Source: Tubulanus polymorphus (taxonomy: Eukaryota > Nemertea > Palaeonemertea > Tubulaniformes > Tubulanidae). Taken from it: DNA of 64,000 bases. Position numbers and translations under genes: made by a program. The notes below the pieces were generated by a model. It searched no databases and was not told the origin of the DNA. It saw only the letters and a list, made by a program, of their open reading frames with translations. Location of the stretch: assembly GCF_964204645.1 (NCBI RefSeq), contig NC_134028.1, positions 4,066,501-4,130,500 on the forward strand. Direction: 5' to 3'. Below, piece by piece: positions 1 through 10,262 of the stretch (position 1 is its first letter; each line of letters opens with the position of its first letter).

Positions 1-1020
1 ATGAGGACTCGGTGCCTGTTGACGTTTGTGTAGTTGTCGATGTTTCCCACGAAGTTGAACCACCAAATGACTGTGAAAAGCCCACAGTTACGGATCCACC
101 ATTTCCAAGGAACCCTGCAGACGCTTCAGCCTCGACGGAAATGGTTGACTCGAATGTAAAAGATCCTCCCTCACTGACCGTGACGGAAGTAGTTTCTGTC
201 ACGGAATCAGTAGCCGACAGGGATAAGGAATTATCGCTGCCCGGGGAACATGCCTGTGCAGTAGTGATGCCTACAACTCTTTGGCCGGTTTCTGTTGGGA
301 GGACCTCATCGAGAATCCGTATTCTGGTAGCCTTGCACGTAGCAAACTCACATGTCCTCACTTTGAACCGGCGATCTCTAAATGGAATTTAAGAAAGGGT
401 ATCGATGATATTGACCAAGTTTGATAAGATGAAACATGTCAGGAATTGAAAAAGGTACTTACTCAGGAGAGTTACTATGGGTACTGTACATGCCAACAAT
501 AGCTTTACCCGCAGGTACCTGATAATTCAGGTATCCATTGAAAGAGTTGAGAAAATCGCTCCAACCACATCTCAAACCATTTTTCGTTATCAGCTTAAAA
601 TTGAAGGAAAGAAATAGCCTCATAGGAATATCATTTAATATCACTATTTAGATTAAATGATTGTCTACGTACCCCACAACAGGTCAATTTAAATCTTCTG
701 TCATCATAATGGTTAGAATGCTCAGCATATACTCCTGCCAGAATACCACCATTCGGACAGACGTAGTCCATCAGTTTATCCATGTTATTCACAAAATCAG
801 ACCTCGTGCAGTCGTTACTAACGAAACCGGCCTTACACTTGAATTCAAATCTTCTATCTTGATAGTAATTGCTGTGAGTGCTTTTAATCGAATATATGTA
901 CTCGCCGGTAGGGCAGGTGAAGTCTAGAAGCTTGTCCATCTCATTGGCCCAGTCTTCAGCGTTTACTTGCAGTAAACACCACACAAATACCAACACGAGG
1001 ATAGCAGAATATTTAAACAT
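1..1020 (-). CDS. Dermatopontin-like/aerolysin-like secreted protein, copy A (3' end cut by window edge)
   Basis: Three coding exons are visible: 673-1020, 463-593 and <1-377, joined at GT-AG introns with matching phases (348 and 131 nt, then open to base 1). The ATG at 1020 lies directly after a splice acceptor, so an upstream untranslated exon is expected. The protein starts with a signal peptide of about 21 residues. Three dermatopontin-type repeats follow, each with paired cysteines and a DRRF motif (the third is split over exons 2-3 of the coding part). After that comes a Ser/Thr-rich beta region typical of aerolysin-type pore-forming proteins. Dermatopontin-type domains occur in invertebrate agglutinins (amebocyte aggregation factor family). 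A secreted defence or agglutination/pore-forming role is inference. The reading frame is open to the window edge; no break is seen. It is nearly identical to the copy at 2902-4268 on the other strand, including introns. Confidence 0.8.
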
Positions 1021-1095
1021 CTGAAAAAGATGAATAAAAAACCTAAATAACTCTATAGAAACAGTTCTTATGCACCCCACAGGACGGAATGCCAT

Positions 1096-2760
1096 TGCTT
1101 ATGTGCCTGGAACAATTGACTTGTCTTTTGAACTGCAGATCGTGTATTCCATTAGATTAGAAAAGATATACGGTGTTTAATGGATAGTAATACTCTTCGA
1201 ATTGTCAAATATTTCGCTCATATTTGCGAACCACTCACATCTAAGTTCTCTTTGCAGTTGCGTTTACACAGACAAATGTGTCGTCTGTTATCTGGTTGAC
1301 TAGCGGAGCAGTGTTTAAATAATATTCAAGTTTGTAATGGCATCAACAGCTGCCCTATTCACATGGCGAATTGGAAAAAAGATTTTGAGATCATCTATTA
1401 AATCAGCGACCCTAATTGATATATGTAAAAAAGTCTATTGATGAAATATTCTTTCATAAAGAAAAGCTAAGATGATTTACAACATTCCCGAGTTCCCGTG
1501 GTGCGTGGTTCGGAGACACAATGTCGCTCTAAAAAATAAACCTAATTACATCTTCATTGAATGCTAATCTACCTCAAATAATTACGTCAAACATATGATA
1601 TAATACACCAACAATGTGAAAAAATATATACCAACGATTTAGTCCATACTGACTTTGTTCTCGAGAACTATTGAACATTTGTTTTAGATTCTATTGGTTT
1701 TTATAACATCGAAACTTATTGAAACCGAAATTCATTGTTCCAAAAAATGACGTGTATATATTGTTTATCAGAAAATGAATGATGATTGAAAAAGGATAAT
1801 CAATAGGCAACACTATTATTCTCATTATGCTTACATTGAAGGAAATGAAATCCAATAATTTTAATATGGTGCATCTCATTGAATCTGACTTTTACTTCCC
1901 ATTATCTATGCCACTTCATCTATGCTTAATTTCGCATTCAGTTAAATTTGAATCAGTTTCGTAACAATTACTCCGATACAGAATGGAAATATGAAATAAC
2001 GATTTAAAAACAGTCCATTCAAAAACTTGAGTGCAGTCAGTAATTCAAATTTCATTATTCGTAATCCATTCGAAAAAACATGCGTCCAATAAGAAGACCA
2101 CCCTTTTACGGGTCGCAGGAGCGGATCCAGAGACCTGCACAAGTCCAAATTTTTTAAGTGCCATTCTTGATTTCGTCAATAAAGATAATTGGTGCATTTC
2201 AGTGCTGGAGTACATTTGATATTGCATTTTTGGGCATTCAAGTGCCCTTCTGGACTTGACAAGTTCTTAAGAATTAGCCCCTCAGTGCGGGAGAGCACCT
2301 AAACTTGCTTTTTGGACGTAAAGTGCCTTTTTGGGATGTGGCAAGTCAAATTAGGCCCCTAAACCCGGCCCTGGGTAGTATATATTCAGTTATAGCAAAG
2401 TAGCCACAATTTTGATTAGGGTAGTAAAATCTTAAAATATGGTGGTTGGATATGACATTATTTCCATTGATATTGTCACTGAAGATTGTGATTTAATTCT
2501 TTTGTGCGTCTATTCGCAAAATGGTTGCGCATTTTTCTCTACTTCACGTCCTCCGAAACAAATTTTTTAAATACATTCTCCCATAAAATATGTGTACGCA
2601 TCTTGACGTTAAAAATAGTTCATGAGGTAATTACGTAAGGTAAATGAATGATTTGATACAATTATACCATTTCTGGAATTACGTATGAATTAAGCAGCTG
2701 TTCACATCCATTGATTCCATAACAAAGATGAAAAGTATTTAAACACTGTAAAAGTCACCC
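1096..2760. other. Divergent spacer between the two inverted gene copies
   Basis: No gene was recognised here. The stretch holds both promoters of the head-to-head pair. It also contains a segment near 2100-2360 with a phrase (gcaggagcggatccag) and repeated 'aagtgcc' phrases that look like old mobile-element debris. Unlike the coding arms, the two sides of the spacer do not mirror each other. Confidence 0.5.
2738..2745 (+). promoter_or_regulatory. Putative TATA box of copy B
   Basis: TATTTAAA lies about 30-40 bp before the likely start of a short untranslated exon, which ends at a GTGAGT donor near 2813. The next acceptor is the one at 2901, directly before the ATG. This is pattern-based only. 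Confidence 0.4.
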
Positions 2761-2901
2761 CGATATCAGACGACGCGCCTGTCTCTGTTTTGACGCAACT
2801 CCAAAACAGAATGTGAGTAGTTTCCAAAAACCTAAGCAACGTTTCACAATTCGTAGGGTATTCTTATTTTCCATTCAACATAGTGTTTATATCTTTTTCA
2901 G

Positions 2902-4268
2902 ATGTTTAGATATTCTGCTTCCCTCGTGTTGGTATTTGTCTGGTGTTTACTGCAAGTTAACGCTGAAGACTGGGCCAATGAGATGGACAAGCTTCTAGAC
3001 TTCACCTGCCCTACCGGCGAGTACATATATTCGATTAAAAGCACTCACAGCAATTACTATCAAGATAGAAGGTTTGAATTCAAGTGTAAGGCCGGTTTCG
3101 TTAGTAACGACTGCACGAGGTCTGATTTTGTAAATAACATGGATAAACTGATGGACTACGTCTGTCCAAATGGTGGTATTCTGGCAGGAGTATATGCTGA
3201 GCATTCTAACCATTATGATGACAGAAGATTTAAATTGACCTGTTGTGGGGTACGTAGACAATCATTTAATCTAAATAGTGATATTAAATGATATTCCTAT
3301 GAGGCTATTTCTTTCCTTCAATTTTAAGCTGATAACGAAAAATGGTTTGAGATGTGGTTGGAGCGATTTTCTCAACTCTTTCAATGGATACCTGAATTAT
3401 CAGGTACCTGCGGGTAAAGCTATTGTTGGCATGTACAGTACCCATAGTAACTCTCCTGAGTAAGTACCTTTTTCAATTCCTGACATGTTTCATCAAATCG
3501 AACTTGGTCAATATCATCGATACCCTCTCTTAAATTCCCTTCAGAGATCGCCGGTTCAAAGTTAGAACATGTGAGTTTGCTACGTGCCAGGCTACCAGAA
3601 TACGGATTCTCGATGAGGTCGTCCCAACAGAAACCGGCCAAAGAGTTGTAGGCATCACTACTACACAATCCTGTACACCTGGCAGCAGTAATTCCTTATC
3701 CCTGTCGGCTACTGATTCCCTGGAAGAAACTACTTCCGTCACAGTCAGCGAAGGAGGAGATTTTACATTCACGTCAACTATTTCCGTTGAGGCTACGGCA
3801 TCTGCTGAATTCCTTGGGAATGGTGGATCTATAACTTTGGGCTTTTCACAGTCATTTGGTGGTTCAACTTCGTGGGAAACATCGACAACTACAGAAACGT
3901 CAACAGGCAGCTCTTCATCATCCGAGAAGTCAACCAGCTTCACTGGGCCGGGTGCAGCACTTGTCATCGGACATACCAGAGAGTACACATTCAACACGAA
4001 TAATATCAACGCGGCTGTTGATGTTGTTTGCAGTGACGGTGTAACATTCGTCAAGTCAACCACTATCAATCTAAGCGCCAAATCATACGGTGTGACCCAC
4101 TACAACACGCATACAGCTCATTTCACTTCTGTTGACCACTGCACCGACACCACGAGAAATTGCATCAGAAACATAGAAGGTGAAAAGGGTCTTGAACCTG
4201 ATGTCATCTTCAACGATTTCGAAAGTTGTTTCAGTGGTGGAATTGCCACCGTCTACAAAAAGAAGTAA
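2902..4268 (+). CDS. Dermatopontin-like/aerolysin-like secreted protein, copy B (complete)
   Basis: The coding exons are 2902-3249, 3329-3459 and 3545-4268. They total 1203 nt, giving 400 residues plus stop TAA. The ATG follows a CAG acceptor directly. A probable untranslated exon ends at about 2812 before a GTGAGT donor, with a TATTTAAA box near 2738. Residues 1-21 are a signal peptide. Residues 22 to about 170 hold three dermatopontin-type repeats, each ending in an (E)DRRF motif followed by Cys. From about residue 180 the chain is rich in alternating Ser/Thr and beta-prone residues, with a low-complexity Ser/Thr/Glu stretch near residues 265-290, as expected of the membrane-inserting hairpin of aerolysin-type proteins. 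A polyadenylation signal AATAAA lies at 4323-4328. The domain reading is by eye. The likely role (secreted agglutinin/pore-forming effector of immunity or predation defence) is inference. Confidence 0.85.
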
Positions 4269-4329
4269 AAAAGTAACGATTCATTTTCTTGCGTTGATAA
4301 ATTACATACAAGATTTCACTGCAATAAAA

Positions 4330-6100
4330 CGATTGCTGAATGAAGTAAAGAATGAACAAGTTTTTAGTTCTTCCTAGTTTGATTTTTCATTCAAACACTA
4401 CTCTTCAAAATTTGACGATTCGAATACCAAAATCGACGATAATGATGAACACGATAATGTGAAAGTGAGAGTATTGTCGAATTTCATGGTAGACAGATTT
4501 CATGAATGAGAAAACATTACAGAGGGAATAGCGATAGGTTAAACAAACGGTCAGAAAACCCTAGTAATTGCGTCATTGTGATGTTTATATGCGATACGTT
4601 AAAATAAAATGAAAGAAGTAAAGGAACCCAACGGCGAGAGAGCGGGTCTGATCCGAGGAGCAAGCCGACCGAGTAGACGTCATTTCAAATAAGCTACGTA
4701 ATTTCGTCACACCTGACAGTTTAATTTTCAAAGAAGGAAGATCGGAAAGTTTAAAGGCTAAGCCAAATGTGGTAAGTTGTGGTGGCGGTAGTTATCTTCT
4801 AAAGATCACGACTACCCAATAGCATTCGTGCAGTCATCGGGCATCATTCCGGCAATCTCTCAACTGAACGGAGCTTTTAATACGTTACGACCTGTCTCTA
4901 ATGGAAAATAGCCTCGACGACGAATAGGGTAGGCGCCACCGCTAATGTGTAAAATTTCCATATTGACAGATTCTATTAGTAGCGAACGTTCATTTGAATT
5001 GACAACATGAGAAAAAAATTAGAAAATCGATTTTCCATTCAACGGAAGTTCGTACGTCCCAAATTTTCTGGCATATGAGATGAATCAACTGAACAGATGA
5101 CAGATTTGCCTGGGACGTATAACGCGCTTTAGATAACTATAATCATACAGGGTCTGGCTCCTCAGTAGCTGGTGCATCCTGAAGAGACAATCAGTCCAAC
5201 AGCTACCATGCAGGCAGTCCGGTCCTGAGCGGCATCTCGCAAGGTGGAACAGGTGGCGCTCTGTTTTCAGATGATAGTACCTCGAAATTTGTATTCGCTT
5301 ATATATCGAAATTGTAATAGAAATTTCATGGATTTCAAAACCCACCAATTTAAGCTTGGGTATTTTTTTCGCACAAACATAACGCATTCCTGCAATCGTT
5401 TCTCCTCCTCTATACATATGCAAATACAGTAATGTTGCGTCTATTCTCTACTTGATATCATCCACATCCGCAGATTGTTTGAAATAACTGTTTTCATGTT
5501 GATCGATGGTCGTGATTTACAAAGACATTTTACCTTATAATACCGGTTACACTGTAAAACGATATCATCACTGCCGAGCGATCTGCATATCCGTCAAAAT
5601 AGGAAACGGTGTGAAACGAAGTGATATTTGATTTGAGAGTTGATTCAGGCGATAAGAAAAGAGAAAACTATTCTCTTAATCTAAAAATGGATCGAAATCT
5701 AATTATGCTACCATAAACATACTCTATCCACGTGGATAGAGTATGTTTATGGTAGCAAGGGACAGTTAGTGTTGTCTATCCACTGGTAAACTGTCACCAA
5801 ACTTTGAGCAACAGGCCTCCCTGCAGCCTTTAATGAAAAAGAAGGTAAATAATGCGCATTTTTTACAAATATCTCAGTTGCTCATCCGGGCTGTTGATGA
5901 AACATGTAATGCCTTTCGACAAGCGTGTTTTAAAATGTGTAAAAAAGGTGTTAGGTTCAACTAAGGAAAGAGCAAATTGGGATGATAACAAGATACCTTG
6001 GAATGCCTGGAGAATATCAAGTGCACAAGTGCTAAAAGGCGTCAGATCTTTCTTTCGTGACCGCTTCTAAGACGACAGATAATCCGACCACCTCATTGGA
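4330..6100. other. Intergenic region upstream of the tachykinin-type receptor
   Basis: No convincing coding exon was seen. A GC-richer patch at 4630-4775 ends in a good splice donor (gtggtaagt) and could be an untranslated first exon of the receptor gene downstream. The stretch also contains the perfect palindrome at 5706-5757, listed separately. Confidence 0.35.
5706..5757. repeat. Perfect 52-bp palindrome without spacer
   Basis: Two 26-base half-sites are exact reverse complements that meet at the centre CCAC|GTGG (bases 5731/5732), with no loop. Pairing stops at 5705/5758. Such spacer-free palindromes form cruciforms or RNA hairpins and are usually unstable. The flanks show no further inverted similarity, so this is not the tip of a long foldback element. 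Confidence 0.9.
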
Positions 6101-6111
6101 CAATTCCCAAG

Positions 6112-6119
6112 TGACGTCA
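6112..6119. promoter_or_regulatory. CRE (TGACGTCA) near an inverted CCAAT box
   Basis: A consensus cAMP-response element lies about 110 bp before the receptor ATG at 6231, with ATTGG (reverse CCAAT) about 20 bp further upstream. No TATA box is obvious. This combination is common in neuronal promoters; the function here is inferred from the motif and its position. Confidence 0.45.
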
Positions 6120-6230
6120 TCAGCCGAACTATCGCCGGTGATCGATTACGCAGCAGTAGCGTGCTAGATTCTCATCTTCGTGACAAATTATTTTAACGAT
6201 TGTCAAATAATTTCTTTTCTTCGCCAAAAC

Positions 6231-9200
6231 ATGGTTGAATTTTCAATACCGTTAATCAATCTCGAGGATAGAAATCTAACGTATAATCAAACAGACACGA
6301 TGGGATTTAATGAAAACGCGAATATCAATACGAATCAGTTTGTAATGCCACTTGAGTTAAAGATATCATTTTCATTAGTTTATGTTCCGATGGTCTTTGT
6401 AGCTGTTTGCGGTAATCTGATCACGATTTGGATAGTTATCGCTCACAAACGAATGCGCACAGTAACTAATTATTTCTTAGTAAATCTAGCGTTTGCGGAT
6501 CTGTCAATTTCTGCGTTCACCGTGATGTTCAACTTCGTTTACATGTTAAACAGTCATTGGCCTTTCGGTTTGATTTACTGCAAATACTCGTTTTTCTTAT
6601 CGGTGGTCACAATTACAGCTAGTGTATTGACATTTCTGGCGATTGCACTTGACAGGTAAGAAATAACTAACTTTACGATATTTTTGTAACAATATTCAGT
6701 TATTTAAGAACATCATATACAGAGGATGTTTGTTAACTTATGAATCTAGCCATGCCCGGGAAATTTTAGTTAAAAGGCGGAAGAATTTATGGTTTTGGTT
6801 ACTGAGAAACTGGATTTGATGGTTTCGTGCTAGTTGTGTCAAAACTGTTCAAATCGTAATCAAAACCTTAAATATCACACTACCATTTCTATGAAAAAAC
6901 GTGAAAAAGTTAAATTTCAACGAATTTTCTTTCAGATACGTCGCAATAGTTCACCCTCTTCGCCCGCGCATGAGCGCCCGAACAGCGTGGAGTGTTATTG
7001 CGGGAATATGGACGTTAGCCGCCTGTGTTTCAATGCCTCGGATGATATTCGCTGATGTACTGGAACATCGATACGATGACGGGTCTAGCCGAACTGTCTG
7101 TTTCGTATTGTGGCCTGACGGGGTCTCCAACAAGTGGGACTTCGGGTGAGTATCGGCAATCGCTGCAAAACTATATGACATTCGACCGCCTCTTTACAGG
7201 GAATACTCTATCAACGGTGTTTCGACAGCGAAAGGCATTTTTTGTTTTTTGTTTCGAGCAAATCGATAGGAAGGATATTTTCCAGACCGACAATCTAACT
7301 CGAAAAAAAAACGAATGAGAGATTAGGTAGACGATGTATAAACTATCTTTTTTATCCCATGGCTTCCTGGCAGGAAATGAACGAGCTAGCAAACAAATAA
7401 CAAAAACAGAAATTATTAATAAATCACCTCCGGGGCTCATCATTTGGTCGTAACGATGCATTTCTGTCGATGAAAAGCTGTTCTGCAAATTCGGAAATAC
7501 CTGTTGTGGGTTAAATATAATCAGGAAGGGCTACGCATTAGCCTGAGGGCTTGTAGCAATTTCTCCTTTCGCATCTTTTTCTAATCGAAAACAATACCGC
7601 TCCGAGGCGTTAATTTGAATTCAACTGCTGCACTCAACGTAAAACCTCTTTTTATTGGTTCAGTTTACGACGACATTCAATTCAAATAAAGCGCGTTAAA
7701 ATTGTCGTTCATGGCAAGAGTTACCAAGATCACGATATCGACCATAAACTCCTATAATTGGTCCCAGCGGTTATCTAATGCGTTACCGGTATAGTCGTCA
7801 CAAGCTTGTAATTTTTTTCATTGGTGATACTCAGGTGGTGTGCATTTGTCAATATAATCTATCGCTCGGCCATGAATTTCTACGTATGCATTTCCTCACT
7901 TCGAGATCTTTTCAAAAGAAGCTTCCACCACGACGTGTCTGAGGATTTTTTTGTGATAGTGATAGAATTACCTCACGAAACTCAAAGACGGCTATTGATC
8001 TATCGGTAAAAGCCTGGTCGACCTATCGTCATTAACATTTTTAACTGCGAGGTTGTTGGATCCTAACATCTTTCCAATGAATCCCATCAAACACACCTTT
8101 TTTACGCCAGTTACTGAGAGAGGCGGAGATAAGTGGAATTGATTTGTCATGTTGTAACGCTATCCTTACAGTGTTCGAATATTCATTTAATCAAAACTAA
8201 ATCTTTTTTCACTGTTCATCACTGTTTCATTGTAGCTCAGTAATTCACCCATAAGTCAGTAATTCTTAAATACACTGGTAAATCCTTTTTGACGCCGTAA
8301 AAACCGTTTAAATAATGTTTATATACATTGATACCAATAAGGTGTAAAGCGGTTCTGTGTTAGCCAATTTGCGCTATATCATCAATATTAGCGTTTCAAA
8401 ATAACAATAACAGTTGCGAATTTTGGCATTTATTTTGTAATAAAGTATACTTAATATGTCTTATTTTATTTTTGACAAATTTTGATAATTATTTTGATAG
8501 GATGTGCACTGCGTCATCAATATATCGGGGCTAGACTGGTTGCCTTCAGTTCAATTATCGTAATTCAAATCCAAAATAACTTTATTGGTCCTTACTATTA
8601 TATAATTCATTTTATGTTCTTTATTGTCAAAAATATCAAGCAAGTTTACTAATCCTTTTTCTCCCCAATCAAATTAATCGTTCGCAGTGCAGTTAGTACG
8701 TACATGTGCTGCATGAAAACTGTGTGATCAAACAGTAAGACATAATTCAAATATACAGGTGATGTTGATTGTTAGCTCATCCAAGGATAAGTCATCTTCT
8801 TCGGCCCGGGCCAAAAATGCTTGTGTGATATAGCGGCTATTGATGTCAGATTAGAATACGCTTGATGTCGGTGATGTGTTGTCGTTCTTCACATACTGAT
8901 GTTTTTATGTCTTCCAATATCACTAACAAGTTATCACGGTTTCTAACGAACCGTGTATCGCCTCTCGAGATGTCAGTCTATGGATTTCTACTATCCATGA
9001 CGAAACATCACATAATTCTTAATCTACAGGCAGTGATACAAGCTAAACTTAAATTGTGTATCATTTACGATTTCTAATTAATGTTTTATTAATGAGTGTC
9101 TCATTAACTATAAGGATGTCTACGTGTAAATCTTAATTTCCTCTTTTCTCTTTCAGATACACTATTTTTGTTATAATTGTGAACTACGTCATCCCGATGG

Positions 9201-10112
9201 TCGTGCTCGGTGTTGCCTACACGCGTATCGGTATGAAATTATGGGGCAGCAAAGTGATCGGAGAGAATTCACTTGGACAAGGTGATAATGTCCGATCTAA
9301 GAAAAGGGTAGGCGTAACAACAAAATGAACTACTGCAATGAAATATACACAATAACTTGACGACTTTATTTATTAAGCGATAGTTTATTCACGTTAACAG
9401 GTAGTCAAAATGATGATAACAGTAGTGTTGCTATTTGCCGTTTGTTGGATGCCACAACATTTATATTTCATCATAACCAGCGTCAATATCAACATCACTC
9501 TGACCAGACAAGCTCAATACATCTATTTGGCTATTTACTGGTTGGCAATGAGCAACTCCATGTACAATCCCTTCATATATTGTTGGATGAATTCGAGGTA
9601 AGTTTCATCGAACTAAGAAACGGGTGTATTTAACCGTGTACTCAACACGACCGTAAGACAATGGCTTTAAATAATCAGTAAAATTGCTGGCCTTTCCTTG
9701 TGGGAGAAAGGTCTTCGTACGCGTAGCAGATTGTGGAATTCATTTATTACTACAACTATTTTTCTTCAGGTTTCGACAAGGTTTCAAAAGTGTATTTAAA
9801 TGGATCCCGTGCGCGGCGCGGTCAGAACGACAAGCGAATAATAACTGCAGCCGCGGATCAGCCGGAAAATCATCAGGACGAGAACGCACGAGCACGGTTA
9901 TAGAGACATTCAGATGCGAGAGACTGAAACTAACGACATCGCTCGACGGATCAGACGATAAAAACAACATCCAGTTACAGTCAGCAAATCCGACCCGCAG
10001 ACACCAGCATCAAAAATACTACTACCGCAGCCAACGCGTTCAACAACAACTCGCCGAATCGCCTGCCAGATCTCGAAAAACAAAGTTTCTTTATACAAAC
10101 ACAGAGTTCTGA
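6231..10112 (+). CDS. Tachykinin-type neuropeptide receptor (class A GPCR)
   Basis: Five exons (6231-6655, 6936-7145, 9157-9307, 9401-9597, 9770-10112) total 1326 nt and encode 441 residues. The frame also opens upstream at a GTG (6180), but the first ATG is 6231. The N-terminus has N-glycosylation sites. TM1 holds GNLITIW and TM2 NLAFADLS. Exon 1 ends inside the DRY codon triplet (DR|YVAIVHPL), a classic intron position. ECL2 carries VCFVLWPDG. TM6 has FAVCWMPQHLYF and TM7 WLAMSNSMYNPFIYCWMNSRF. These closely follow the tachykinin/neurokinin receptor pattern (WLAMSS-MYNPIIYC in the family). The tail is basic and Ser/Thr/Gln-rich. The receptor is expected at the plasma membrane of neurons or muscle, coupled to Gq. 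The exact ligand is unknown. The 2-kb intron 2 holds nothing else recognisable. The nearest polyadenylation-like signal is ATTAAA at 10194. Confidence 0.9.
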
Positions 10113-10262
10113 TTCTCTCACAATTACGACGCTGGTATCTGTTGGCCGTTTTTCATTATGTTTCTCTATTTCAAATGATTTACAACACGTTCGATTAAAA
10201 CTTGAACTATATTTTACCGATACAACAACGAGACCGAAAAGTTGCTTCGATAAGGTATTTCA
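10113..10262. other. 150-bp gap between convergent stop codons
   Basis: The tachykinin-type receptor (+) stops at 10112 and the composite receptor (-) stops at 10263. The only polyadenylation-like signal seen is ATTAAA at 10194 on the + strand. None was seen on the - strand inside the gap, so the two 3' untranslated regions probably overlap as antisense. Confidence 0.6.

Noticed and set aside
661-927. Antisense open frames across the dermatopontin-like exons (also at 2995-3261)
   Set aside because: Exact shadows of the real exons on the opposite strand.
5085-5423. 112-codon frame on the - strand with several Cys
   Set aside because: No signal peptide or domain pattern; composition does not differ from surrounding noncoding DNA.
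5852-6070. 72-codon frame upstream of the tachykinin-type receptor
   Set aside because: Basic and short, no family match; lies where the receptor promoter is expected.
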